This document shows, piece by piece, positions 34,101 through 44,032 of a stretch of DNA of 64,000 nt. Both the position numbers and the translations under genes were made by a program. How positions within the stretch are numbered: position 1 is the first letter of the stretch; each line of letters starts with the position of its first letter. The notes beneath the pieces are model-generated. The model worked only from the letters and a program-made list of their open reading frames with translations. It was not told the origin of the DNA and searched no databases. Source of the stretch: Endozoicomonas ascidiicola (GTDB taxonomy: Bacteria; Pseudomonadota; Gammaproteobacteria; Pseudomonadales; Endozoicomonadaceae); the NCBI RefSeq assembly GCF_001646945.1, contig NZ_LUTV01000008.1, positions 111,865-175,864 on the forward strand, written 5' to 3'.

Positions 34101-34599
34101 TTTGATACCATTAGCAACCCAATTGAAAGACATTGAAAATAACCCAGAGCTGAGTTCTGATGAGATAATGAAATTCGTCAGCGAAGCCAGCCAGCGGATC
34201 ACTAGACTTGAAACCAATTACTTGAAAAAAGAACAGCATGCAAGTGATTCTGAACTTCAGGCAGATACAAAGGCGATCAACACAATTGAAAGCATGACTG
34301 CAAGAATCGAAGCGCTGGTACAACGTGCTGAGCTACTGCGGCAAGAGATATCCCCGGAAAGCCACCCATTGGAAGTTCCCGAAGAGCTGATTGCTTTCAG
34401 AGAAAGACTTGGCAGGGTTCGGCGATTAGCAAATCTGTTTGAGGAGCAGGATAAGAGAGGCGTCCCAAAGCTCGACCCAGCAATTCGCAGATCGATCCTG
34501 GCGGGAAGCACAGCGTCCCTTTATGAAAAGCTGCAGTATGATGACGATCCTTTAACAAGCGACAATGGGACTATTCAAGTGAAATCTGAATATTCCTGA
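31111..34599 (+). CDS. Large membrane-anchored repeat protein with beta-helix-like region
   Basis: A 1162-residue protein with no overall family match. Layout: residues 1-100 soluble; 111-160 a Thr/Ala/Ser-rich tandem repeat of 20 residues (two and a half copies of ATGAQTSAATPSQASASNPP); 190-330 a region like GLUG/right-handed beta-helix proteins (FTGKFNGNGHTIKTNHSVFG, GGEVSNITIEDSHL); a Pro-rich spacer; one membrane helix at about 511-533 (WWLLPVGIGIGVIGTAAACW) followed by Arg-rich CRSRSRAK; 608-637 six repeats of LEPMQ; then about 500 residues rich in coiled helices. There is no N-terminal signal peptide. The shape suggests a surface or host-directed protein. The AT-rich 200-base region upstream holds its promoter. 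Confidence 0.7.
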   Translation: MLTLKPDLRNTTNFNVDNKQPPSSSIEKESIGSSDKWKVTQIAKEFIRSMHPGYGLSPEDKNSGISFKFNPKEMATRMIETVFPTARIANTALEMAGFTSLMTLISSIPATGAQTSAATPSQASASNPPATGAQTSAATPSQASASNPPATGAQTSAATPSLQNNTTSVSSSEHTPSQANVTLINNTSDFKEIVTSTQTLAGRYKLTQDLDISDVSPIGNKTNPFTGKFNGNGHTIKTNHSVFGRVDGGEVSNITIEDSHLECNPDAYAPYCRESLLIDELTGNSTVTNNTIQNSSVTCNYGSTCSALINRMEINPVKEVTPRLEGNRIIGSNITVNEVRASETNLASVGVAQVDIVVKDGENQLTAGQLKNLPPPHISGIYSDNNTISGNPEPVNGGITLGSVRYIVKSYTTTEKYTEAGFIPNGTEKIHVHKIDLPTSDNPANSWAKLILDKPSTCNTSMNGEIFNQNCPQQSVCPTISPALPPTATPDANSTQPEIVPVVPLPCPFPWWLLPVGIGIGVIGTAAACWSICRSRSRAKEEAPIELMNISNVLTEKGCQTSSQTLSIETETLHSGASSSTFINTGQAAMEVENSSTSSILSAKVPPLEPMQLEPMQLEPMQLEPMQLEPMQLDPMQQPTIEEQLQSLKGGFIKLKQQLKEVDELTAYNSPLDDTLQQSIHAFAKETDNKLTPLHPQPYWRDSVNFTLTHLASKPLQQGTFISDSDALIEKCLELIDHSEGKYNLQPLRTTLRELSKLTEQVIGNIHQNQNSPDLEDECLPLLNLGGLSITSSTSSGFPEPSTPLFHYESSTDVDELSSTNSQGSSLLLDDRHEPAQMQNDIDKLRQQLQSLRSQDSLTLTPGNESAHQKREAHKIRLCQAVKDLQEQQERDLPAPEYLDTIAEELNSTQPKTPILTTLDTLLDSLQSFITKSPQPDRITMPYISNVLTRMRGLIENLSGQEKATHIELETDLSGQKMQYASQGGEKGQHMQSYLEDLIPLATQLKDIENNPELSSDEIMKFVSEASQRITRLETNYLKKEQHASDSELQADTKAINTIESMTARIEALVQRAELLRQEISPESHPLEVPEELIAFRERLGRVRRLANLFEEQDKRGVPKLDPAIRRSILAGSTASLYEKLQYDDDPLTSDNGTIQVKSEYS
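31441..31592 (+). repeat. 60-bp minisatellite inside the large repeat protein gene
   Basis: Bases 31441-31500 and 31501-31560 are identical, and 31561-31592 repeats the first 32 bases. The unit encodes 20 residues, so gain or loss of copies keeps the frame. Identity at the nucleotide level points to recent expansion. Confidence 0.95.
32932..33021 (+). repeat. 15-bp tandem repeat encoding LEPMQ
   Basis: CTTGAGCCTATGCAA occurs five times exactly (32932-33006) and once with one change (33007-33021, giving LDPMQ). The unit is a multiple of three, so copy changes alter length but not frame. Confidence 0.97.
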
Positions 34600-34619
34600 T
34601 ATTCAGGTTAACTTACACG

Positions 34620-35498
34620 TTACAGGCTGTACGATACAGCCTGAGGCGTCAGTCCAAAATATCGTTTGAACTCCCGACTGAACTGAGTCGGGCTTTCATA
34701 ACCGACCTCAGCAGCCGCCTGCTTCACCCTTACACCCTGATCCTGCAATAATTCTCTAGCTTTACTGAGACGTAGCTTTTTCAAATATTGCATAGGCGAC
34801 GAAGATGTCATATTTCTGAAATTCCGATGAAACGTCGATGGACTCATATTCGCCATTGAAGCAAGCCGCTCCACATCAAGAGACTGATCATAGTGCTCAT
34901 GCATATATTTCATCGCTCGCTCCAGACGTGCGAGATGGGTATTGTGTCGTGCCAGTGCAAACAACGGTGCTGCCTGCTCACCGTTCAAAATATGAAATAA
35001 CAGCTCCTGTACTAGCCCTTTACCCAACGCTTCACTTTCCAGCGGTGAATGAAGGCATCTTGCCAACCTGAGAACCGTTGCTGAAAATGAGTCAGTAACC
35101 GGGCTGACATAAAGGCTATTTCGTGCCTCTAACAATTCACCTGGCGAATCTGACGTCTGTTGATAATGATCAAACAACCGAACCAGTGGATGCAATACAC
35201 TCACATCGATGTCTATCAGCAGCGACAGTAAAGGCTCCCCAGGTACAACACGGGTTTCACACTCTGCAGGAATAGGCAGAGTGAGCACCAAATAATTATC
35301 GGCGTTATATTCGTAAGTTTTCTGTTCCAGGTGAATACGCTTTGCGCCCTGAGCGACAATAAAAATTCCCTGACTGTAACAAAGCGGCTCTCGAACTCTG
35401 GACTCACTGGCTTTAAATACCCCAACACCCGGAATATGGGTGGTATTGTAGCCTTCCTTTTTGGCAAGGACGGTAAGACTCTCAACGAATGAATTCAC
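34620..35498 (-). CDS. yqhC: AraC-family regulator, YqhC-like
   Basis: A 292-residue transcription factor with an AraC_N (type-I) N-terminal domain (ESLTVLAKKEGYNTTHIPGVGVFKASE in consecutive parts, ICFSQG-type GIFIVAQGAKRIHLEQKTYEYN) and a C-terminal double HTH (DVERLASMANMSPSTFHRNFRN; VRVKQAAAEVGYESPTQFSREFKRYFGLTP). It is divergent from the aldehyde reductase gene yqhD, 164 bases away, as YqhC/YqhD are associated in enterobacteria, where YqhC activates yqhD in response to reactive aldehydes. The ortholog name is by context and domain type. Confidence 0.82.
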   Translation of the reverse strand: MNSFVESLTVLAKKEGYNTTHIPGVGVFKASESRVREPLCYSQGIFIVAQGAKRIHLEQKTYEYNADNYLVLTLPIPAECETRVVPGEPLLSLLIDIDVSVLHPLVRLFDHYQQTSDSPGELLEARNSLYVSPVTDSFSATVLRLARCLHSPLESEALGKGLVQELLFHILNGEQAAPLFALARHNTHLARLERAMKYMHEHYDQSLDVERLASMANMSPSTFHRNFRNMTSSSPMQYLKKLRLSKARELLQDQGVRVKQAAAEVGYESPTQFSREFKRYFGLTPQAVSYSL

Positions 35499-35662
35499 GC
35501 CGTATTATCTGATGGCTGACTTGATAGCAGAAAGAATACCTCTACGAGATGCATAAAAAAACCACCGGTGATCGTTTTAGGCATTAAATTGCCAGTAATG
35601 ACCATTCTTTTCCTCCATAAATCCGATAATCTACACACAACCATTCATGAGGATGAATCGAA

Positions 35663-36820
35663 ATGATGAATTTTAATTATCAGAACCCAACCCACATCGT
35701 GTTCGGCAAGGATCGCCTGCAAGAACTGGATCAGCTCGTACCGGCCAATGCCAAAGTACTGGTTTTATACGGCGGTGGCAGTGTAAAGAAATTCGGCACT
35801 CTGGATAAAGTGCTTGCCGGACTGGGTGATCGTGAAATTATTGAATTCAGTGGTATCGAACCTAACCCGAAATTCACTACCCTGATGAAAGCCGTGGATA
35901 TCGTCCGCGCCGAGAAGATTGATTTTCTGCTGGCAGTGGGTGGTGGCTCGGTAATGGATGGCACCAAGTTTGTCGCTGCTGCAGCACCTTATGAAGGTGA
36001 CGAGCTTGACCTGCTTAAAGCTGGCTTTGCTGGTGCGCCTATCACCACTGCAATCCCTCTGGCTACGGTTGCCACATTGCCAGCTACCGGTTCTGAAATG
36101 AATATGGGCGCGGTTATTTCTCACGACATTGGCAAACTACCGGTCATGAGCCCACTGCTCTACCCTCAGTTTTCTATTCTCGATCCATCTCTGACCTTCA
36201 CGCTGCCACCAGTCCAAGTCGCTAATGGCGTGGTCGATGCGTTTGTTCACGTTCTGGAACAGTACGCTACCTATCCTGTTAATGCACAGGTTCAAGACCG
36301 CATGGCAGAAGGCCTGTTGAAGTCGTTAATTGAAGTAGGTCCGGTGACTTTGGCTGAACCAGAAAACTACGATGCACGCGCTAACCTGATGTGGTGCGCA
36401 ACGTCCGCACTGAATGGTTACATCGGTGTCGGCGTTCCACAGGACTGGAGCACCCATATGATCGGCCATGAACTCACCGATCTCTTTGGTCTGGATCATG
36501 CCCAGAGCCTGGCGGTTGTTCTTCCTTCTCTATGGAAACTCCGCAAAGATAAGAAGCGTGCAAAACTGGTGCAGTACGCCGAACGAGTTTGGGATATAAA
36601 ACAAGGCAGTGAAGATGAGAAGATTGATCTGGCTATTGAGAAAACCCGGGCATTCTTTGAATCACTGGGGGTGAAGACTCGCCTTTCACAGTATGGTGTT
36701 GAACATGATCAGATTGAGAGCGTGATTCATGCTTTGGAGGCTCATAGCATGACATCATTGTCAGAAACCAATGATCTGACTTTAGCCATCAGTCGTGAGA
36801 TTCTTGAGGATGCCTACTGA
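35663..36820 (+). CDS. yqhD: Iron-containing alcohol dehydrogenase / NADPH-aldehyde reductase YqhD
   Basis: A 385-residue group III metal-dependent alcohol dehydrogenase of the normal length. It starts FNYQNPTHIVFGKD and has the nucleotide-binding GGGSV (LYGGGSVKKFG and LAVGGGSVMDGTKFV, residues about 35-100). Metal ligands are Asp and His in NGVVDAFVHVLEQ and two His in MIGHELTDLFGLDHAQS. The YqhD branch reduces short aldehydes and protects against lipid peroxidation products. Start ATG 35663 or 35666. A GC-rich hairpin follows the gene. Confidence 0.92.
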   Translation: MMNFNYQNPTHIVFGKDRLQELDQLVPANAKVLVLYGGGSVKKFGTLDKVLAGLGDREIIEFSGIEPNPKFTTLMKAVDIVRAEKIDFLLAVGGGSVMDGTKFVAAAAPYEGDELDLLKAGFAGAPITTAIPLATVATLPATGSEMNMGAVISHDIGKLPVMSPLLYPQFSILDPSLTFTLPPVQVANGVVDAFVHVLEQYATYPVNAQVQDRMAEGLLKSLIEVGPVTLAEPENYDARANLMWCATSALNGYIGVGVPQDWSTHMIGHELTDLFGLDHAQSLAVVLPSLWKLRKDKKRAKLVQYAERVWDIKQGSEDEKIDLAIEKTRAFFESLGVKTRLSQYGVEHDQIESVIHALEAHSMTSLSETNDLTLAISREILEDAY

Positions 36821-36873
36821 GGCTATCTATCTCGGCAAGTAGTAAAGTAAAGTAAATTCAAAATACCCAACCA

Positions 36874-36902
36874 AAGGGCTGGCCGAAAAAAACGGCGCCC
36901 TT
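36874..36902 (+). terminator. Terminator-like hairpin after yqhD
   Basis: Two-part stem AAGGGC..GCCG / CGGC-GCCCTT with an A7 loop (36886-36892). A good T-run is missing on the plus strand (ATCTCT), so its efficiency is doubtful. Confidence 0.4.
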
Positions 36903-36941
36903 ATCTCTCATCAATATTCCCTCGGCTAAACCCAGTCAAAA

Positions 36942-38816
36942 CTAACTCAAGCTCAAGGTAGCTATCCGAGATCCAGCCGAACCCTCAGCAGATCGGGGTT
37001 CCTGCCACGCCTGCACAACATTGGCAGTATATGAACCACGGGCTCCACGAAGTGGCATCATCTCTTCTTTTATACTCAGTCTGGAAAAATCGAAGTCATA
37101 TATCGGCAGTTCACTTTTAATTAATTCAGCATATTCTGTGAGAAGGTTTCCTATAAAACAGTTCTTCAAGACTTGGATAGACTGATGGCGCTTAGCTGCG
37201 ATATCGACTGCAGCCCTACGGTAATCTTCAGAGGTGGCTGACTCGGAGTAAGTCTCCAGTTTCTCAGCTGCATTTTCATTAATGGATTGAACTTCCTCTG
37301 AAAGTACTGGTTTTGTTTGTATTAACTGAAACCAGAGACTGTCTTCATCTTCTTCACGTAATTGCTCCAGCATGAAGTCAGAAAAAGCAGATTCCGAGGA
37401 AACGACTTTAGCAAATTCAGAAACAACACTGCGCAAAGCAGAAAGAAAAGCCTCTCTCGAACCTTCCCAGTGATTGAACGTGACCAGCGATACCTGTTCA
37501 CTGAATTCACACATCCCCGTCTGTCGTTCTTTATTGATCATTAACAATTCCCTGAACATGCTCTGCACATGCGCTTGCTCAGGAGCATCAAAAACCCTGC
37601 TTTCCCCACCAAAATCATCTGTATAAGTAGCTTTGAGAAAGGCCTCCTCATAAGTACGATCATGAAACAGTTTGGCGGCATCCAAAGTAAACTGTGACCA
37701 ATCCACTGGAGGCTTTTCCAGAATATACGATAGACTGGCAAGATTTTTCGCCTGAAGCATCCGCTCCATAAGATTCAGAGTTTGATGCTGACACTCTACC
37801 TGTAACCGGGAGCTGGCCAGATAAATCAGATTTAAAGCAACATCGGTTTTGGGTGTCGTTGCTATGAAAAAGAGTAAGTGATTAACTTTATTAAAGAGAA
37901 TCGCCAAATGCCGTTTATGCTCCAGTATCGGGTTAAAAGTACTTCCATGATGTGCGGAAGAGCTCATTGAAGGACTGCCGACATGCTTGATCAAGTCATT
38001 CAGGAAAAGCCTGAAACTGTCTCGAATCGCTTGATCGTCATTCGGATCTAAACTCAAACGTTCCAGTCTGGACAGCAGCAATTCCCCTGTCACGGCTTCA
38101 TCACCTGCCACACGTCCATACGAACCAATCAAGGCTTCAATTTCGCCAATACTAGCTTCCAGAGTTGGCGGAGAGCTGGTGCCTGAGACACCAATTCGGA
38201 AACGAATGCTGCCCATTACAGGATCAACATCGCTTTGGAGTATATTGATAGAATCTGCCAAATGCCCTGTCAGCGTACTGACTAGGTGTTCAGCATCATT
38301 CAATGCAACTGCTGGAGTTCCTGAAAAGTCAGACGATTCAACATTTGCTGCTCTCAGTGTATTAAAATTTTCCAGTAATAAAGACAGTAGCTGGCTTGGA
38401 GTTACACCTGCTGGTCGCCCTTCAAGCGGTACAGGTTGATATTGAGGCCTTCTATCCTGTTCTGAAGTCAGGTAATTAAAACGAGCGCTTCCAACAGGCT
38501 CTTCGTTCACCTCTGCATCCCGATCTGCTGATGGTCTTAGGTATGGATGTACCGACTCAATGTTTTGAATATTCGCCCTAAGTCCTAGACTTTGATCAAA
38601 GGAGATACCCATTGCTTGACAATGCTCATTTAAGGCATCTACTTCGTCATGATTCACCCTGTTATCTGCTTCCCCCGTATCGACAGTAACAAGACGTCCG
38701 TTTAATAAACCAATGCCCGTATCGTCAGGGCACGAAGAGCTAGCTTCTCTCATGAACTGGTATAAGTTCTCAACGGTGGGAAGTGAAGAAGAAGAACCAG
38801 CCTGCGAAGCATTCAC
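36942..38816 (-). CDS. Orphan 624-residue soluble protein
   Basis: No family is recognised. The protein has a Ser-rich start (MNASQAGSSSSLP), no signal peptide and no membrane helix. It is acidic and largely helical, with a Pro-rich stretch around residues 120-145 (QYQPVPLEGRPAGVTPSQ) and coiled segments near the end (QSINENAAEKLETYSESATSEDYRRAA). The codon pattern is clearly coding across the whole length. It stands alone between yqhD and the sucD operon end, in a region with other lineage-specific proteins. An effector or a regulatory scaffold is possible but cannot be argued from motifs. Confidence 0.65.
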   Translation of the reverse strand: MNASQAGSSSSLPTVENLYQFMREASSSCPDDTGIGLLNGRLVTVDTGEADNRVNHDEVDALNEHCQAMGISFDQSLGLRANIQNIESVHPYLRPSADRDAEVNEEPVGSARFNYLTSEQDRRPQYQPVPLEGRPAGVTPSQLLSLLLENFNTLRAANVESSDFSGTPAVALNDAEHLVSTLTGHLADSINILQSDVDPVMGSIRFRIGVSGTSSPPTLEASIGEIEALIGSYGRVAGDEAVTGELLLSRLERLSLDPNDDQAIRDSFRLFLNDLIKHVGSPSMSSSAHHGSTFNPILEHKRHLAILFNKVNHLLFFIATTPKTDVALNLIYLASSRLQVECQHQTLNLMERMLQAKNLASLSYILEKPPVDWSQFTLDAAKLFHDRTYEEAFLKATYTDDFGGESRVFDAPEQAHVQSMFRELLMINKERQTGMCEFSEQVSLVTFNHWEGSREAFLSALRSVVSEFAKVVSSESAFSDFMLEQLREEDEDSLWFQLIQTKPVLSEEVQSINENAAEKLETYSESATSEDYRRAAVDIAAKRHQSIQVLKNCFIGNLLTEYAELIKSELPIYDFDFSRLSIKEEMMPLRGARGSYTANVVQAWQEPRSAEGSAGSRIATLSLS

Positions 38817-38921
38817 AATAAAGCACCCTAACTCATTTTATGTATAGTGCGCCTTAATATAGGTGAGATATGTCAAAACTGTGTTGCACAATGCAAAGAA
38901 AAGTGCTGTCGATAAAGGCAA

Positions 38922-38957
38922 TAAAAAAAGCCGGATATCAAAATCCGGCTTTTTTGT
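38922..38957 (-). terminator. Intrinsic terminator of the suc operon
   Basis: Stem AAAAAAGCCGGAT / ATCCGGCTTTTTT (38924-38936 and 38943-38955), T-rich on both strands, 20 bases after the sucD stop. It may act in both directions. Confidence 0.9.
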
Positions 38958-38978
38958 GCATGAAAGGAGAGTTAACAG

Positions 38979-39851
38979 TTACCAGCCAGTAATCTCTTTC
39001 AACGCTTCACCGATGTCAGCCAGGCTGCGAACAGTCTTTACACCAGCTGCCTCAAGTGCTGCAAATTTCTCATCAGCAGTACCTTTACCGCCAGCAATAA
39101 TCGCACCGGCATGCCCCATACGCTTACCCGCAGGTGCAGTAACACCAGCAATGTAAGACACAACAGGCTTGGTGACGTGATCCTTGATATAGGCAGCTGC
39201 CTCTTCTTCAGCGGAACCACCGATTTCACCGATCATTACGATGGCTTCGGTTTGTTCATCGTTCTGGAACAGTTCCAGAATGTCGATGAAGTTGGAGCCA
39301 GGAATTGGATCACCACCAATACCAACACAAGTAGACTGACCAAAACCGTAATCGGTGGTCTGCTTAACGGCTTCATAAGTCAACGTACCGGAACGGGATA
39401 CGATACCTATCTTACCTGGTAAATGGATATGACCAGGCATAATGCCGATCTTGCTTTCACCCGGAGTGATAACGCCCGGGCAGTTAGGTCCGATCAGACG
39501 CACACCCAGCTCATCACACTTCACTTTGCATTCCAGCATATCCAGTGTCGGGATACCTTCGGTGATGCAGACGATCAGCTTGATGCCACCGTGAGCGGCT
39601 TCAAGAATGGAGTCTTTACAGAAAGGCGCAGGAACGTAAATAACCGATGCTTCCGCACCTGTTTTATCCACTGCTTCAGCCACAGTGTTAAACACTGGCA
39701 GACCCAGATGCGTCTGACCACCTTTACCCGGAGTCACACCGCCCACCATCTGAGTACCATAGGCAATGGCTTGCTCAGAGTGGAAAGTACCTTGGGCGCC
39801 GGTGAATCCCTGGCAGATAACTTTTGTGTTCTTATTGATTAAAACGCTCAT
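38979..39851 (-). CDS. sucD: Succinyl-CoA synthetase alpha subunit
   Basis: A 290-residue TCA-cycle enzyme subunit that makes succinate, CoA and ATP/GTP from succinyl-CoA. The CoA-binding Rossmann part begins [19 protein letters not shown]; the active-site loop with the phosphorylated His lies in [19 protein letters not shown]. Length matches E. coli SucD (289). Its start codon overlaps the sucC stop by one base. It is the last gene of the sdh-suc cluster. Confidence 0.98.
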   Translation of the reverse strand: MSVLINKNTKVICQGFTGAQGTFHSEQAIAYGTQMVGGVTPGKGGQTHLGLPVFNTVAEAVDKTGAEASVIYVPAPFCKDSILEAAHGGIKLIVCITEGIPTLDMLECKVKCDELGVRLIGPNCPGVITPGESKIGIMPGHIHLPGKIGIVSRSGTLTYEAVKQTTDYGFGQSTCVGIGGDPIPGSNFIDILELFQNDEQTEAIVMIGEIGGSAEEEAAAYIKDHVTKPVVSYIAGVTAPAGKRMGHAGAIIAGGKGTADEKFAALEAAGVKTVRSLADIGEALKEITGW

Positions 39852-41017
39852 TACTTGTTCCCCGCTGCTTTAACCACCTGTTGAGCAGCTTCGGTCAAAC
39901 TGTTAGCCGCAATAATATCCAGTCCGCTATTGGCCAGCGTCTCAGCACCCAGGTCAGCATTGTTGCCTTCGAGGCGAACCACCACCGGCACTTCTACGCC
40001 GACTTCTTTAACGGCGCCAATAATACCTTCTGCGATCAGGTCACAACGAACGATACCGCCGAAGATATTCACCAGAACTGCCTGAACACTGTCGTCAGAA
40101 AGAATGATTTTGAACGCTTCGGTGACACGCTCTTTAGTCGCACCACCGCCTACGTCCAGGAAGTTAGCTGGAGCGCCACCGTGAAGCTTCACAATGTCCA
40201 TAGTACCCATGGCCAAACCAGCGCCGTTTACCATGCAGCCGATGTTGCCATCCAACGCTACGTAGTTCAGTTCCCAGGCCGCAGCATGGGCTTCACGAGC
40301 ATCTTCCTGAGATGGGTCGTGCATGGCTTTGAGCTGTGGCTGACGGTACATAGCATTGCTATCAATGGTGATTTTGGCATCCAGACAGTGCAGATCACCT
40401 TCTTTGGTGATAACCAGCGGGTTAATTTCCATCAGTGCCAGATCGCACTCTTGGAACAGTTTGGCCAATCCCAGGAAAATCTGAGTAAACTGCTTAACCT
40501 GCTTACCTTCAAGACCCAGCTGAAAAGCCAGATCACGACCCTGATAAGGTTGAGCACCCGTCAGTGGATCAACAGTGGCTTTGAGAATTTTCTCTGGCGT
40601 TTCTTCCGCCACTTTCTCAATTTCAACACCGCCTTCGGTAGACGCCATAAACACAATGCGACGGGTCGAACGATCGACAACCGCACCCAGATACAGTTCC
40701 TGATCGATGTCAGTGCAGCTTTCTACCAGAATCTTGCTGACTGGCTGACCGTTTTCGTCTGTTTGGTACGTCACCAGATTTTTACCCAGCCACTGTTCAG
40801 CAAAGGCTTTGATTTCGTCTTTGCTGGTGACCAGTTTCACACCACCTGCCTTACCACGACCACCGGCGTGTACCTGAGCCTTAACGACCCAGCGATCACC
40901 ACCAATTTCGTCGGCAGCAGCAGCGGCTTGCTCCGGTGTATCACAGGCGATGCCTTGAGACACAGGCAGACCGTACTTGGCAAACAGCTGTTTGCCCTGA
41001 TATTCATGAAGGTTCAT
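39851..41017 (-). CDS. sucC: Succinyl-CoA synthetase beta subunit
   Basis: A 388-residue ATP-grasp subunit ([19 protein letters not shown]). The ATP-binding region has [20 protein letters not shown]; the grip region (MEINPLVIT...LDAKITID) and the succinate/CoA part ([16 protein letters not shown]) follow. Length equals that of E. coli SucC. A long plus-strand open frame opposite it is a codon-bias shadow. Confidence 0.98.
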   Translation of the reverse strand: MNLHEYQGKQLFAKYGLPVSQGIACDTPEQAAAAADEIGGDRWVVKAQVHAGGRGKAGGVKLVTSKDEIKAFAEQWLGKNLVTYQTDENGQPVSKILVESCTDIDQELYLGAVVDRSTRRIVFMASTEGGVEIEKVAEETPEKILKATVDPLTGAQPYQGRDLAFQLGLEGKQVKQFTQIFLGLAKLFQECDLALMEINPLVITKEGDLHCLDAKITIDSNAMYRQPQLKAMHDPSQEDAREAHAAAWELNYVALDGNIGCMVNGAGLAMGTMDIVKLHGGAPANFLDVGGGATKERVTEAFKIILSDDSVQAVLVNIFGGIVRCDLIAEGIIGAVKEVGVEVPVVVRLEGNNADLGAETLANSGLDIIAANSLTEAAQQVVKAAGNK

Positions 41018-41154
41018 TCTGACGCGGCCCTCTTTTCTTATTTGAGCGTTGTTTTATTTCTTGAAAAACCCATATCCATGGATTTGATACTGTGAGAGCA
41101 GTCGACCCTGACCACTCTCTTAAGGACTAGCTATAAATTAACAATGAACAGTGC

Positions 41155-42597
<1,443 letters not shown>

Positions 42598-42667
42598 TTA
42601 TTTCCAGATTCGTATTATAAAGAAGTTAGACTTGGGCAGACTGGCAACACAAGCCTGCCCGTGACGA

Positions 42668-43882
42668 TTAAACGTCTAACAGCATTCTTGCCGGATCCTC
42701 CAGCAGGTCCTTAATAGTTACCAGGAAGGTAACCGCTTCCTTGCCGTCCAACAGACGGTGATCGTAAGACAGAGCAAGGTACATCATTGGCAGAATTTCT
42801 ACCTTGCCATTCACTGCCATTGGGCGTTCCTGAATCTTGTGCATCCCCAGTATTGCAGACTGAGGTGGGTTCAGTATTGGCGTGGACAACAGTGAGCCAA
42901 AAACACCACCATTAGAAATGGTAAAGGTGCCACCGGTCATGTCGTCGATGCCCAGTTTACCATCCATTGCCTTTTTACCATACTCACGGATTTTCGCTTC
43001 AATATCCGCCAGGCTCATTTCTTCAGCGTTACGCAGTACTGGTACCACCAGACCACGATCACTGGAGACGGCAACACCCACATCCTGGTAACCATGGTAA
43101 ACGATGTCATTACCATCGATAGATGCGTTCACTACCGGATGACGTCTCAGGGCTTCGATACAGGCTTTGACGAAGAAAGACATAAAGCCCAGACGCACAC
43201 CGTGGCGCTTCTCGAATACATCTTTGTACTGTGAGCGCAGTTCCATCACCGGCTTCATATTGATTTCGTTGAACGTCGTCAACATGGCCGCAGTTTGTTG
43301 AGCTTCTACCAGACGCTCGGCAACCTTGGCGCGCAGGCGAGTCATTGGTACGCGCTTTTCAGTACGTTCACCGGCAAAAATCGGTGCGGTGTTTTCTACC
43401 GGTGCTGGTGCTGGTGCTGAAGCGGCTACAGGAGCAGCAGGTTTAGAAGCACTGTCCGCTGCATGGCGTATCACATCTTCTTTAGTGACACGACCACCTT
43501 TACCGGTGCCTGCGATAGAGGCAGGGTCAATACCTTTTTCATCTACCAAGCGGCGGGCAGCCGGATTGAGAAGCGGCTCTCCAGTGGCTGCCGAAGCGGC
43601 TGGTGCGGCTTCTGCTGCAGCGGCAGGCGCAGCTCCCGCCGAAGCGCCCTCAGTGAATAATCCCACTACTTCACCGCTGAGTACCACTTCACCTTCTGGC
43701 TTCAGAATTTCACTCAGCACGCCATCTGCTGATGCCAGCACTTCCAACACGACTTTATCGGTTTCGATATCAACCAGCAGTTCATCACGCTGGCAAGCCT
43801 CGCCAGGCTGCTTGTGCCAAGTGGCGACGGTGCCGTCGGCGACGGACTCAGGAAATACAGGTGCTTTAATTTCAGTGGCCAT
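42668..43882 (-). CDS. sucB: 2-oxoglutarate dehydrogenase E2, dihydrolipoyl succinyltransferase
   Basis: A 404-residue protein from ATG 43882, behind AAAGGATC; the frame is open to 43996, but that leader does not match the family. The lipoyl domain has the acceptor Lys in [11 protein letters not shown]; the E1/E3-binding domain is [20 protein letters not shown]; an Ala/Pro linker follows, and the catalytic domain has the [14 protein letters not shown] motif with His and Asp. One lipoyl domain is present. Confidence 0.97.
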   Translation of the reverse strand: MATEIKAPVFPESVADGTVATWHKQPGEACQRDELLVDIETDKVVLEVLASADGVLSEILKPEGEVVLSGEVVGLFTEGASAGAAPAAAAEAAPAASAATGEPLLNPAARRLVDEKGIDPASIAGTGKGGRVTKEDVIRHAADSASKPAAPVAASAPAPAPVENTAPIFAGERTEKRVPMTRLRAKVAERLVEAQQTAAMLTTFNEINMKPVMELRSQYKDVFEKRHGVRLGFMSFFVKACIEALRRHPVVNASIDGNDIVYHGYQDVGVAVSSDRGLVVPVLRNAEEMSLADIEAKIREYGKKAMDGKLGIDDMTGGTFTISNGGVFGSLLSTPILNPPQSAILGMHKIQERPMAVNGKVEILPMMYLALSYDHRLLDGKEAVTFLVTIKDLLEDPARMLLDV

Positions 43883-44032
43883 TATTGATCCTTTGCGACT
43901 TTTGCGTCTTTGCCCCTTAGCGAGCAATGATCGCGAAATAACCATCGCGTCAATCGCTCTGGCCATGCCGGAAAACAGCACCGGCTGGCCGCTCAATTAT
44001 AATTACCACCATCATTGGTGGCAGTGATTTGC

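Noticed and set aside
34623..34643. Perfect palindrome CAGGCTGTA-CGA-TACAGCCTG as a terminator
   Set aside because: It lies inside the last codons of the AraC-type regulator gene and has no T-run on either strand.
39881..41095. 404-codon plus-strand open frame opposite sucC (and similar ones opposite lpdA at 41179-42240 and sdhA at 48115-49320)
   Set aside because: Antisense shadows of highly expressed genes with strong codon bias; composition is unnatural for a protein and no ribosome sites fit.
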